Positions 24,693 through 35,295 of a stretch of 64,000 nucleotides of DNA are shown here, piece after piece. The notes below the pieces were generated by a model. The model had not been told where the DNA came from and made no database searches. It saw only the letters and a program-made list of their open reading frames with translations. A program made the translations under genes and the position numbers. Source of the DNA: Actinomucor elegans (taxonomy: Eukaryota; Mucoromycota; Mucoromycetes; Mucorales; Mucoraceae); contig JAMSLZ010000005.1 in NCBI GenBank assembly GCA_026027325.1, positions 1,736,001 through 1,800,000 of the forward strand, in the 5' to 3' direction. How positions within the stretch are numbered: position 1 is the stretch's first letter; each line of letters begins with the position of its first letter.

Positions 24693-25401
24693 ACTTTTCT
24701 ATGTAACATTTCATCCAAATAATCAATAAAAAACTGTCAGTTATTCGAGTTTTGTTGATGTATCACTAGAAGGCATTTTTCTCTGATATGTGCGTATGTG
24801 CTTTGATGGATATCATAAAGAACTTCTTCAATTGAGGCTGTACCTAAATTATGCTGTGTGGAAAGATGTAATAATTACTTCCAAAGTCAATTTTCCTCTT
24901 GATCTACGTATGCTTCTGTTGGATCATACCATCACTCTTATCTCGATGATCTTGCAAAGAAGAGTGTTTAACTTGACAATGAACGATTCCACGTTTTAAA
25001 AGGAGTAGATTGTGATCTAATAAATAGGCTAGCGTTGAATATAGATGGCTGCTAGCAAGACAGCTCAAAAAAGACTGTAGATCTTACATGTATTCCGTAT
25101 ATATATATATATATCCAAGTGATATTTGAGCTGAGGGACAATGTTACTTATTTGCAAAAGTGCCGACATAAAACCAAATACACCAAACGGTTCGTCCCAA
25201 GAAGTTAATTCACCTATACTAGAGATAGGATTAGGAGCAGAATCGCACATAAGTATCAAATAGGTTTAGTACCCTTTACTTCAGCGAGCAATCCCATTAA
25301 TCTATCAAAGAAAGTTGAGTTTTTGAACAGCATTAACATAATGAAGTCAATAGAACATTATTATCTTGATAATGTAAAGGTTCGATTCGTATCTTTTATT
25401 G
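24693..25401. other. Intergenic between convergent eL37 and SUN genes
   Basis: About 700 bases lying 3' of both flanking genes. It contains a short TA dinucleotide run (25102-25114) and no recognised coding sequence. Confidence 0.6.
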
Positions 25402-28298
25402 TTACTGTGAAGAAGGAGAAGGGCTAGTACTGGATCTTTTACGGGTTTTTACCATAGTGGGTGTATCAGTATTTCTATTAAACTCATCTACTAAACTTCT
25501 ATTCATTTCTAAAGATGACGGTACCACTTGTTCTATTTGATCTTGTTCATTTTGCTGCTGCTGTATTAGGATATCACTTAACTTCTTGTGTAAAGCATCA
25601 TTCTGTATTTCTATGCCTAATGATCCATAATTCTTGTCGGCATAAAGCGTATTTTCGACGATATGGTATGGACTATCACTATGTCTTCTCGGGTTTTTAG
25701 GTTTCTTGGGTATTTCATTCAGTTTTCGAGTAATGACAGGAATAGTATTTTCAGATGCATTATTATTTGATGATGTAGAAGGATTAACACCAGGAATAAG
25801 GTTAATGGTTGTGTCTGTAGCGCCTGCAGCAGAAGCATTTGCCTTTGTTGTGGTTATATTGTTATTGGGCAAAGACGATGGTATATTGCTAGTATTATCA
25901 AGCGCGATATCTAAAGCTTCTTTGATTGAGGCAGAAGATTGATCAATGGATTCCCTTCTTTTTCTTTCTTCTTGTTGTGCAGCCATGACAGGTGAAAGAG
26001 TACTGAAGGTACCTCTGGACAATGCCATAAAAACAAATAATGTAATCATGATCACTAACTGTGAAACTGATACTCTTCTTTCAAATGATAGCTGTACAAA
26101 GAATTGTTAGGCTTTTTTATAGTATGTGTTTTGGAAAATTTACCTGGTCTGCTAATATACTAATCTTGGCTGTCATTTCTCTCATATCACTCTCGGTTTG
26201 ATCTTTTAAATCTTCATACCATTGCTCATAACGGCGTTTCTAATTTACAAAAATGAATATGCGGATATATTGCCAGCCTAATTTATATTACCATGTTGTC
26301 AATCTTGTAACTTGCAGTTTCATTCAAGTGTCCAATTAATAGCATTAATTGATCTTGGTGTCTCTTTTCCATATCGAGGAACACGTCATTTAGCATCTTG
26401 TTCTGATCATCAAGGAATCTCTGAGATAGTGTCATATTAACTTCTAATACAGTTAATCTTTTCATGATTGTCTTGTATATAGATTCTTGAGTATTGCCTT
26501 CTTGTTTCTGGTGTATATTAGGTGAATTTACTTTTGGCGGAAGAGGAGTTCGCTGGATAGATGCTGATGAAGAAGTACGTGTTGTGTTTATGGCCTGGTT
26601 TGGTATTTTTACGTGAGCAGTGGTATTATTGGTATCATCAGTTGCTGAGGATAAAGCAGAGTCATTGCTTGGTAGTAACACAGGTGAAGTAACAGGCGTA
26701 AGTATTGAAGAAATAGACGAGGTTTCGCTAGGAATGGAGGAAGAAACTAATATAGATTGGTTTTCCAGAGACGATCCAACAGATAATATAGGCGTTGCAA
26801 TTGCTACATCTCTTTCTATGACGGTTTCTACAGAAATAGTAGGCGTACTGGTCGGAACGATTTCAACTATTATCATTGCTGATTTCTCTGGAGCAGGTTC
26901 TTTTGCTTTCGAATCTTCTGTTGTCGATTCAATATCTGTTTGTTCATGTTGAATAGACGGGATAGATGTTTGTTCAATGATTGTATTGATGGGTGGTATT
27001 ATTGGTTTTGTATCTTCTTCTTCCATGTCAAGTTTAATAGGAAACGATTCTGAGGTGTTAGTGATATCGAACTGAGGCTGAATAATCTGTTCGCGCACTT
27101 CTGCAGGCCATAGATGCTCTTCTTCTAAAACAGGATTCTGATCCTGACTTTCTACTGTAGTATAATACTCCATCATTGACATACCGTGTACCCTTACCAA
27201 ACTTAAAGGACAATAGTATTCATGTCCATAGTGAGTAAGGAATTCAATCTTCATATACTCCACAAATCCACTATCAGGCACCTTGAATACCTGCAAATCT
27301 CTTGTATTCCTAGCTTGCCATTGGCCTAGTAATCGCCAATCTTTTGAAGGGTACTTGGAAGAAGCATATACGCGAAAGTCTTTGAAGGTGCTCGAAAAGA
27401 ACTCAAAATTAGCCATAACCAATGTATCCACTACAATCTGCTCGCACAGGTTGATGATCACGAACTTATCGGCTGAACATTTGTTTAATAAATACTGATC
27501 TTTTGACTCGTACAGAATAGACTGTGCGCCTTTTGCTTCTTTGTTCACTTTGCGTACTGTAGCTGCGCAGTCTGTAGAGGCGTAGTTGAATCTTTCTTTC
27601 AAGGACTTCATACGAACGTCTGCAAATTGCTGTTTCTTCTTTTCCTTCTTATTCTTATTACCTTCACCCGACTGACTAGGTGAAATATACGCGCCTTCAT
27701 CATAGACATTGGGTGTTTTCTTCTTCCCAACTACATTACCAATTAAATCTTCAAACATGGAACCAAAATCGTCGGAGAATCCACCATCAATACTGTCTAC
27801 CATCTGTTGTCGTTTATTGCCTGTAGTAGAGTCATCGTCTGTAGATCCAGTCTTCCGTTTATGTCGACGATCCTTGTCGCTATCCAGTTGAGCTACCTTT
27901 TTCTGCCATTCCTCGAAAGAAACAAGTGGCTTTCGTTTATCATCCTTGTCGTTTAATGAAGACTGTTTATCAGTATTGTTTTTATTACTCAGTTGTGCGT
28001 CGGTTGGTTCCACGTTAGTCGAAGAGGCAGACATCAAGTCTCGTTCTTCTGCTTCCATGATCGTCTTTGTTACTTCTTCTTTGTTGGATTTACCAAGGTT
28101 AGATATCACAGTAGGATCTGGAAATAAAGCTGCAGAAAAGTCGATTGGGCCTTGTGAAAAGGCAGGACAAGTCTCGGCAAAAATATCATTTACATGGTAT
28201 CGTAGACATTGTTTCGGTTTATGTACTGCTTTTGCGGTCGTAACAATTACCAGAGACGATATTGATAAATACAGTAATAAATAGTGTATATAAAGCAT
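25402..28298 (-). CDS. SUN-domain ER membrane protein (Slp1/SUCO/OPT family)
   Basis: Three exons (5' to 3'): 28298-26292, 26239-26144, 26091-25402; 930 aa. An N-terminal hydrophobic signal (about 1-24) is followed by a low-complexity acidic segment containing SFEEWQ (the conserved pre-SUN motif). A SUN-like beta-sandwich follows (about 245-385: NYASTDCAATV, ILYESKDQYLLNKCS, IINLCEQIVVDTLVMANFEFFSS, DWRLLGQW, and GHEYYCPLSLVRVHG). Next come a long Ser/Thr/Pro-rich linker, a coiled coil before the membrane (about 620-720), one C-terminal membrane helix (VIMITLFVFMAL) and a cytosolic tail of about 200 aa. Yeast Slp1 with Emp65 protects unassembled ER membrane and nuclear-envelope proteins. That function is inferred by family. 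Confidence 0.92.
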
Positions 28299-28619
28299 AA
28301 AGTAAAAAGGAAAGAAAACTAACGGACCAGAGAAATCACTCCAAGTACATTATTTTAACTTGAGATTGAGACTATTGTGTTTTTTCTAGACCAATTAAAT
28401 TTATTTCTGGACGAGCATAGTTTTTTGAGACAAACTGATATGCTTAATTGAGATGCGTGTGATTACTTTCTAGCCTGTCGGTCAATTTCTTTTTTTTTTT
28501 CCCTTTTTTTGAGTAGAGTTACGACTATAATAACACAAGCTGTTTTTTTTTTTTTATTTTATTTTTTTTATTTTTTTTATTTTTTTTATTTTTCCATATA
28601 ATATTATCCAAGTCATTCA
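28299..28619. other. Promoter region and T-rich low-complexity DNA
   Basis: Upstream of the SUN gene and left border of the repeat block. A striking T-rich (TTTTTTATTTT)n tract runs 28541-28592. The stretch 28395-28460 weakly resembles 32195-32275 (shared TTTCTGGAC.AGCAT). Confidence 0.6.
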
Positions 28620-29622
28620 GACCAGGAACCGACCTCTTTTCTAAAGAAATGCTGAGACATCCTTTCGTAATGAATATTGTTACCAGAGCTTTACTAAGTA
28701 GAGAGGTTGACTACATTTATGAATTTTCTGAATGGCCAAATGAAATGCGTAGCGATGTAGTTTTGGTTTCTAAAGTAGCTGACCTAGATCACCTTCCAAT
28801 CATCATCGAGTCCCAACGTACTGTAGATAAGACATTTATGAAAAGCGCCATCGGGTACTGCCTCTAAATCTATAAAAGATTTGGTACTGAGCCAATTTTG
28901 TTAGTTGTATGCATTAAATCAGTTGAATATTCTGTCAGAAATTCTGAGAAAATGTGATAATTTACTTTGTTTTACAGTAACCTGTGGTTGGTGGGCAGAT
29001 GAATGTTATGTTATCGACAAGAATAGTATCCAAGATCATATTACCAAGGACTTTGATTTAGATCCATTTGTTGCTTTCAAGTTATTCCTCACAAACCAAG
29101 CTACTTCAGTATATTTGGGGCTCCAAGAAATACTAACCCAGCAGTGAATACTTTATATTGCATACAAAGATTCTTGATTGGAATACTCAATTTGTAAACA
29201 AACCAAAGCAACTGAATGATATTTATGGCGCGCAATATGGAAAAAATTCTAGTCTTCGGAAGACGAGCATAAATCAAAAAGCAGCAATGTAAAATTTGTA
29301 TTACAGTCCACTGAATATAACAAGAAGCAAAAAAGAAAATATGATGAACTTAGTACGGAGGATGACCTCGAGGATTATTAGAATATAAAGTCTGGTAAAA
29401 TAAGTAAGGGAGATAATACCAACAAAGGTCAGCGACAAGTAATAGCTTCTGACTACGAAGAAAGAGTGGAATTTATCAAGAGGTACAAACAGGATAGAGC
29501 TGAAATGGATATGACAATGAGGTGAAACTCTATAAATTAAAAGAAAAACAAAATCTTCATTGGAAGTATAAAAACGCTAATAGTCTTAGTGTGGTATTCA
29601 CTAATTATGAAAAAAAGTAACA
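28620..29622 (+). pseudogene. Degraded PD-(D/E)XK nuclease-like family copy
   Basis: Conceptual translation in shifting frames aligns along its whole length with the gene at 46398-47512. It begins LFSKEMLRHPFVMNIVTRALL (compare LPSKRILKTQTTIDIIARSLL), then MRSDVVLV...LPIIIESQ (the D...ExQ core). It continues in another frame with WWADECYVID and LDPFVAFKLFL (compare the WASNCYLVS and LDPLQALSLFF region). It ends FIKRYKQD and YKNANSLSVVFTNYEKK. Stops at 28865 and 28952-28957 and several frame changes make it a pseudogene. A 9-bp satellite array begins about 200 bp downstream. Confidence 0.78.
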
Positions 29623-29866
29623 GTAAATACTCAGCATGATATTCTTTTATTATATTGCTACAAATGCCCAAAAATAAGATTAAATAAGGCTATAGCTTTA
29701 TATATGAGATACACATTTCTTTAGTGAAGCCCTTGTTATATCATCCGGTCAATCATCTTGAGTATGATATGAGAGTTTTAAATACATTCTAATGCTATAT
29801 AAGTAGTCAATGCACTTGTTAAAATACGCTTAATACGCCAAATACGCTTAATACGCCTAATACTCC

Positions 29867-30021
29867 AATTCAAGTGTCGAAATAAATTCTAACAGAATTG
29901 GTTGAGACACTCAAATAAAAAATATGAAATATGATTGCTTTATCTTTTTTTATTTAAAGTCAGCGAAAAGTAGTAATAAAAGGAATTCAAGTGATATTAT
30001 ATGTTATAGTTGATCTCTATA
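29867..30021 (+). repeat. 155-bp spacer copy 1 (DIRS-end-like)
   Basis: Begins AATTCAAGTGTCG and ends GTTGATCTCTATA. Nearly identical to the terminus of the DIRS-like element at 35002-39289 but without any internal element sequence. Other forward copies: 30307-30460, 30800-30954, 31240-31394, 31725-31880. Confidence 0.93.
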
Positions 30022-30306
30022 TACGCCAAATACGCCAAATACGCCAAATACGCTTAATACGCTTAATACGTCAAATACGCTTAATACGCCAAATACGCCA
30101 AATACGCTTAATACGCCAAATACGCTTAATACGCTTAATACGCTTAATACGTCAAATACGCTAAATACGTCAAATACGCCAAATACGCCAAATACGCTTA
30201 ATACGCTAAATACGCTTAATACGTCAAATACGCTAAATACGTCAAATACGCCAAATACGCCAAATACGCTTAATACGCCAAATACGCTTAATACGCCTAA
30301 TACTCC

Positions 30307-30460
30307 AATTCAAGTGTCGAAATAAATTCTAACAGAATTGGTTGAGACACTCAAATAAAAAATATGAAATATGATTGCTTTATCTTTTTTATTTAAAGTC
30401 AGCGAAAAGTAGTAATAAAAGGAATTCAAGTGATATTATATGTTATAGTTGATCTCTATA
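30307..30460 (+). repeat. 155-bp spacer copy 2
   Basis: Same unit as 29867-30021, differing by one T in the central T-run. Followed by a homogeneous run of about 14 TACGCTTAA 9-mers. Confidence 0.93.
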
Positions 30461-30799
30461 TACGCCAAATACGCCAAATACGCTTAATACGCTTAATACG
30501 CTTAATACGCTTAATACGCTTAATACGCTTAATACGCTTAATACGCTTAATACGCTTAATACGCTTAATACGCTTAATACGCTTAATACGCTTAATACGC
30601 TTAATACGTCAAATACGTTAAATACGCTTAATACGCCAAATACGCCAAATACGTCAAATACGCTAAATACGTCAAATACGCTTAATACGCCAAATACGCT
30701 TAATACGCTTAATACGCCAAATACGCCAAATACGTCAAATACGCTAAATACGTCAAATACGCTTAATACGCTAAATACGCTTAATACGCCTAATACTCC

Positions 30800-30954
30800 A
30801 ATTCAAGTGTCGAAATAAATTCTAACAGAATTGGTTGAGACACTCAAATAAAAAATATGAAATATGATTGCTTTATCTTTTTTTATTTAAAGTCAGCGAA
30901 AAGTAGTAATAAAAGGAATTCAAGTGATATTATATGTTATAGTTGATCTCTATA
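30800..30954 (+). repeat. 155-bp spacer copy 3
   Basis: Same unit; starts 933 bp after copy 1, consistent with the higher-order repeat. Confidence 0.93.
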
Positions 30955-31239
30955 TACGCCAAATACGCCAAATACGCCAAATACGCTTAATACGCTTAAT
31001 ACGTCAAATACGCTTAATACGCCAAATACGCCAAATACGCTTAATACGCCAAATACGCTTAATACGCTTAATACGCTTAATACGTCAAATACGCTAAATA
31101 CGTCAAATACGCCAAATACGCCAAATACGCTTAATACGCTAAATACGCTTAATACGTCAAATACGCTAAATACGTCAAATACGCCAAATACGCCAAATAC
31201 GCTTAATACGCCAAATACGCTTAATACGCCTAATACTCC

Positions 31240-31394
31240 AATTCAAGTGTCGAAATAAATTCTAACAGAATTGGTTGAGACACTCAAATAAAAAATATGA
31301 AATATGATTGCTTTATCTTTTTTTATTTAAAGTCAGCGAAAAGTAGTAATAAAAGGAATTCAAGTGATATTATATGTTATAGTTGATCTCTATA
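31240..31394 (+). repeat. 155-bp spacer copy 4
   Basis: Same unit; starts 933 bp after copy 2. Followed again by a homogeneous TACGCTTAA run. Confidence 0.93.
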
Positions 31395-31724
31395 TACGCC
31401 AAATACGCCAAATACGCTTAATACGCTTAATACGCTTAATACGCTTAATACGCTTAATACGCTTAATACGCTTAATACGCTTAATACGCTTAATACGCTT
31501 AATACGCTTAATACGCTTAATACGCTTAATACGTCAAATACGTTAAATACGCTTAATACGCCAAATACGCCAAATACGTCAAATACGCTAAATACGTCAA
31601 ATACGCTTAATACGCCAAATACGCTTAATACGCTTAATACGCCAAATACGCCAAATACGTCAAATACGCTAAATACGTCAAATACGCTTAATACGCTAAA
31701 TACGCTTAATACGCCTAATACTCC

Positions 31725-31880
31725 AATTCAAGTGTCGAAATAAATTCTAACAGAATTGGTTGAGACACTCAAATAAAAAATATGAAATATGATTGCTTTA
31801 TCTTTTTTTTATTTAAAGTCAGCGAAAAGTAGTAATAAAAGGAATTCAAGTGATATTATATGTTATAGTTGATCTCTATA
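31725..31880 (+). repeat. 155-bp spacer copy 5
   Basis: Same unit; last forward copy before the satellite ends at about 32148. Confidence 0.93.
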
Positions 31881-32148
31881 TACGCCAAATACGCCAAATA
31901 CGCCAAATACGCTTAATACGCTTAATACGCTTAATACGTCAAATACGTTAAATACGTTAAATACGCTAAATACGCTAAATACGCTAAATACGCTAAATAC
32001 GCTTAATACGCCAAATACGCCAAATACGCCAAATACGCCAAATACGCCAAATACGCCAAATACGCCAAATACGCTTAATACGCTTAATACGCCAAATACG
32101 CTAAATACGTCAAATACGCTTAATACGCTTAATACGCTTAATACGTCA

Positions 32149-33060
32149 ATAATGAACAGTATTCTAGTTTGAAACGATTTTGTATTTTTTTTAGACGAGC
32201 TTACTATATTTCTGGACAAGCATGCTTTTTTTTAGATGAACCGGTGTATCTGTTGGGGACACGTGTAATTTTTCTAGGCATGCTTAATTATCTTTTAGAC
32301 AATTGAGAAATTAAATAAAATCTTTTTCATCTTGAACGGCCACTTGGCTAACGCTGAAAATTCAGACAAGATGGGCTATGGTGACTATTGGTTAATTTCC
32401 TTTTTCTTTTTGATAGAAAAAAAGTTGTGAAAAGTGCATAAAGTTGAGATGGATCTTACTTGTATGTTAAGCTAGCCAATTAGATGGCTGTAATGGCAAG
32501 ATGAAATAGTTTTCCCATATTGTATAGTGCTACATTTCTTATCGAACCCAATAGTTACTAACCTTGCTGTAAGTCCTGTATTAGTTGAGAGAAATTGTAG
32601 TAATTATAAACCCTATATGATATTGGTATTCACAGTGATCAACTCTACCATAAAAAGCAACCATTGATCTCCAGCTCTAGACTAGTATAATGTAAACCTT
32701 CCGTATTAAGGTACTAGGCAATTAGTGATTGACGCCAACCGAGATCAAGAACAAGCAATAATTAGCTATGGCTTATCATGGCATTTAAGTCATAAACATA
32801 GAGAACGAGACCATGAATCAATTATACCCTAAATAATCTAATCACTAAGATATATTCGCTATTACAAACAACCTAAGATAGAAAACATATAAATACGGAG
32901 TCGAACTCATAACTAGAAGACTATCTAATTTACCAATAAACTAGAAGTCTACTTAGTTTATCAAGGACTTACTCTAATTATATATTTAAAATCTTACAAA
33001 CATTACAGAAATCATAAGTATACTTCCGTTGTTACCATTACATAGAACGACGGATCCTTT
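32149..33060. other. Non-satellite core between inverted satellite arms, no gene
   Basis: AT-rich unique-looking DNA. The first 130 bases contain degenerate T-run plus TAGAC/TGGAC(G/A)AGC units about 20-25 nt apart. A tRNA T-loop-like GAGTTCGACTCC occurs on the minus strand near 32900, but the flanks do not fold as a tRNA. Confidence 0.5.
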
Positions 33061-33440
33061 TTTGTTCTATTTACCTTAATGTCAACTGTAGTTGAATTGT
33101 CTACAATTGTCTTAAAAGTTCAAAAAAATGTTAGAGCCACCTCAACGAAACAGTCTATTGAATATTTTTTGGAAGTATCTGAGCAATACAATTACGAGGT
33201 ATATTCTATTCTTCTATGTACTGGTGAAATTTCGCAGTCGGTGAAAAAGAAACTCTCGGCAACTCAATAGGCAACAATTACACGATGTATTTTGGACTAA
33301 AAATTGCTTATTTATCTTAAAAGCTGCGATTAACAGTGGTAGTGAAGGTGCTGAGCAGAATATTGACCCTCTTGCAGTATTTGCTTTATACATTGCTAGC
33401 AATAATGAAGAGAAATTGAAACTTAAGGGGTAGCGGATTC
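33061..33440 (+). pseudogene. PD-(D/E)XK family fragment
   Basis: The reading frame from 33079 gives LSTIVLKVQKNVRATSTKQS, matching the LPPILIEVQKKINEELIRR core with the catalytic Glu replaced by Lys. After a frame change near 33250 it continues LFILKAAIN and IDPLAVFALYIASNN, corresponding to the LDPLQALSLFFSQQ segment of the better copy at 46398-47512. The N-terminal part is missing or unrecognisable. A reverse satellite array starts about 280 bp downstream. Confidence 0.6.
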
Positions 33441-33876
33441 AACTATTTAGCTCTTGCGTACTGTATCAGAATCCGTGACTCTAATTTATAATGATATTAT
33501 TGACTGTTTCTTTTTAGCTGTAGTATGCTTTTATTTTGTACCATTTAATGGACACGAAAGTTCTTATATTCGCTATTACACTTCAAGTCTTTATGTTTGA
33601 AATAATCATATCACCAAGAAGAAATCTTGGAGGAAACAATGAGAGTGATTTACAAGCTATGTTGGTTATTATACCAATAATTTAGATGAATGCGTGAATA
33701 CATTATTGCGCATAATAAGTGTATTAAGCGTATTAAGCGTATTAAGCGTATTTGGCGTATTTGACGTATTAAGCGTATTAAGCGTATTTAGCGTATTAAG
33801 CGTATTTGGCGTATTTGGAGTATCAAGCGTATTTGGCGTATTAAGCGTATTTAGCGTATTTGGCGTATTTGGCGTA

Positions 33877-34031
33877 TATAGAGATCAACTATAACATATA
33901 ATATCACTTGAATTCCTTTTATTACTACTTTTCGCTGACTTTAAATAAAAAAAGATAAAGCAATCATATTTCATATTTTTTATTTGAGTGTCTCAACCAA
34001 TTCTGTTGGAATTTATTTCGACACTTGAATT
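33877..34031 (-). repeat. 155-bp spacer copy 6 (reverse)
   Basis: Reverse complement of the forward spacer units, beginning TATAGAGATCAAC and ending GACACTTGAATT; one substitution in TCTGTTGGAA against TCTGTTAGAA. Confidence 0.93.
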
Positions 34032-34801
34032 GGAGTATTAGGCGTATTAAGCGTATTTGGCGTATTAAGCGTATTTGACGTATTTAGCGTATTTGACGTA
34101 TTTGGCGTATTTGGCGTATTAAGCGTATTTGGCGTATTTGGCGTATTTGGCGTATTAAGCGTATTTAGCGTATTAAGCGTATTTAACGTATTTAACGTAT
34201 TTGACGTATTTGGCGTATTTGGCGTATTAAGCGTATTTGGCGTATTAAGCGTATTAAGCGTATTAAGCGTATTAAGCGTATTAAGCGTATTAAGCGTATT
34301 AAGCGTATTAAGCGTATTAAGCGTATTAAGCGTATTAAGCGTATTAAGCGTATTAAGCGTATTAAGCGTATTAAGCGTATTAAGCGTATTAAGCGTATTA
34401 AGCGTATTAAGCGTATTAAGCGTATTAAGCGTATTAAGCGTATTAAGCGTATTAAGCGTATTAAGCGTATTAAGCGTATTAAGCGTATTAAGCGTATTAA
34501 GCGTATTAAGCGTATTAAGCGTATTTAGCGTATTAAGCGTATTTGGCGTATTTGGAGTATCAAGTGTATTTGGCGTATTAAGCGTATTTGACGTATTTAG
34601 CGTATTTGACGTATTTGGCGTATTAAGCGTATTTGGCGTATTTGGCGTATTAAGCGTATTAAGCGTATTTGGCGTATTGGCGTATTACGCGTATTTGGAG
34701 CATTTGGAGTATTAAGCGTATTAAGCGTATTAAGCGTATTTGGCGTATTTGGCGTATTTGGCGTATTAAGCGTATTAAGCGTATTTAGCGTATTTGGCGT
34801 A

Positions 34802-34957
34802 TATAGAGATCAACTATAACATATAATATCACTTGAATTCCTTTTATTACTACTTTTCGCTGACTTTAAATAAAAAAAAGATAAAGCAATCATATTTCAT
34901 ATTTTTTATTTGAGTGTCTCAACCAATTCTGTTAGAATTTATTTCGACACTTGAATT
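34802..34957 (-). repeat. 155-bp spacer copy 7 (reverse)
   Basis: Reverse complement of the forward spacer unit, 45 bp upstream of the left end of the first DIRS-like element. Confidence 0.93.
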
Positions 34958-35018
34958 GGAGTATTAGGCGTATTAAGCGTATTTAGCGTATTAAGCGTAT
35001 TTGGATATTTAGACATGA

Positions 35019-35121
35019 AAATAAAAAATATGAAATATGATTGCTTTATCTTCTTTTTATTTAAAGTCAGCGAAAAGTAGTAATAAAAGGAATTCAAATG
35101 ATATTATATGTTAGTTGATCT
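35019..35121 (+). repeat. DIRS-1 left inverted terminal repeat
   Basis: 103 bases reverse-complementary to 39142-39244. The two share private variants (TTCTTTTTATTT, CAAATGATATT, TGTTAGTTG) that the satellite spacers lack, so they belong to one element. Confidence 0.92.
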
Positions 35122-35158
35122 CTATAAGCGAGGTCAGTAAAGGGAAGGGGGGGTGGGG

Positions 35159-35270
35159 AATCATATTTCATATTTTTTATTTTCATGTCTAAATATCCAA
35201 TTCAAGTGTCGAAATAAATTCTAACAGAATTGGTTGAGACACTCAAATAAAAAATATGAAATATGATTGC
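35159..35270. repeat. DIRS-1 internal complementary region
   Basis: 35159-35200 is the reverse complement of the left terminus (about 35001-35042). 35199-35270 is the reverse complement of the right terminus (about 39219-39289). This ICR arrangement is the hallmark of DIRS1-type elements and serves in reconstituting the ends during replication (family knowledge). Confidence 0.9.
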
Positions 35271-35295
35271 TAATCCAGAGAATATATAACTAAGA

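Larger units (their letters stand above)
29824..32148 (+). repeat. 9-bp satellite array, forward orientation
   Basis: Tandem 9-mers of the form TACGC(C/T)(A/T)AA, mainly TACGCCAAA, TACGCTTAA, TACGCTAAA and TACGTCAAA, interrupted by five copies of a 155-bp spacer. Blocks separated by about 933 bp are near-identical (for example 30022-30306 with 30955-31239, and 30461-30799 with 31395-31724), so there is a higher-order repeat. Open frames reading Ile-Arg-Leu or Gly-Val-Phe repeats across it are artefacts of the 9-mer. Confidence 0.97.
33714..35001 (-). repeat. 9-bp satellite array, reverse orientation
   Basis: The same 9-mer read on the other strand (GTATTAAGC, GTATTTGGC, GTATTTAGC, GTATTTGAC), with two reverse copies of the 155-bp spacer (33877-34031, 34802-34957). 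It includes a homogeneous run of about 30 TTAAGCGTA units at 34236-34525. With the forward array it forms inverted arms around 32149-33713. Confidence 0.97.

Noticed and set aside
26620..28284. Plus-strand frames inside the SUN gene
   Set aside because: Antisense shadows of a clear multi-domain protein.
30430..30621. Open frames of Ile-Arg-Leu repeats (also 31364-31546)
   Set aside because: They are translations of the TACGCTTAA 9-mer; any array without stops in one frame gives this. No start context or non-repeat sequence.
29824..32148. Telomere repeat
   Set aside because: TACGCYWAA does not resemble fungal telomere repeats (TTAGGG-like), and ordinary genes lie on both sides.
31863..32219. 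118-codon frame of Gly-Val-Phe repeats on the minus strand (and 33694-33894 plus)
   Set aside because: Translation of the satellite in another frame; not a silk- or elastin-like gene.
32880..32965. tRNA on the minus strand (GAGTTCGACTCC T-loop)
   Set aside because: The T-stem does not pair, there is no matching acceptor stem, and the D-arm is poor. At most a tRNA-derived relic. A similar motif near 23430 fails the same test.
29824..35001. CRISPR array
   Set aside because: Unit is 9 bp with variants and no unique spacers of constant length; the 155-bp spacers are all the same sequence. The host is eukaryotic.
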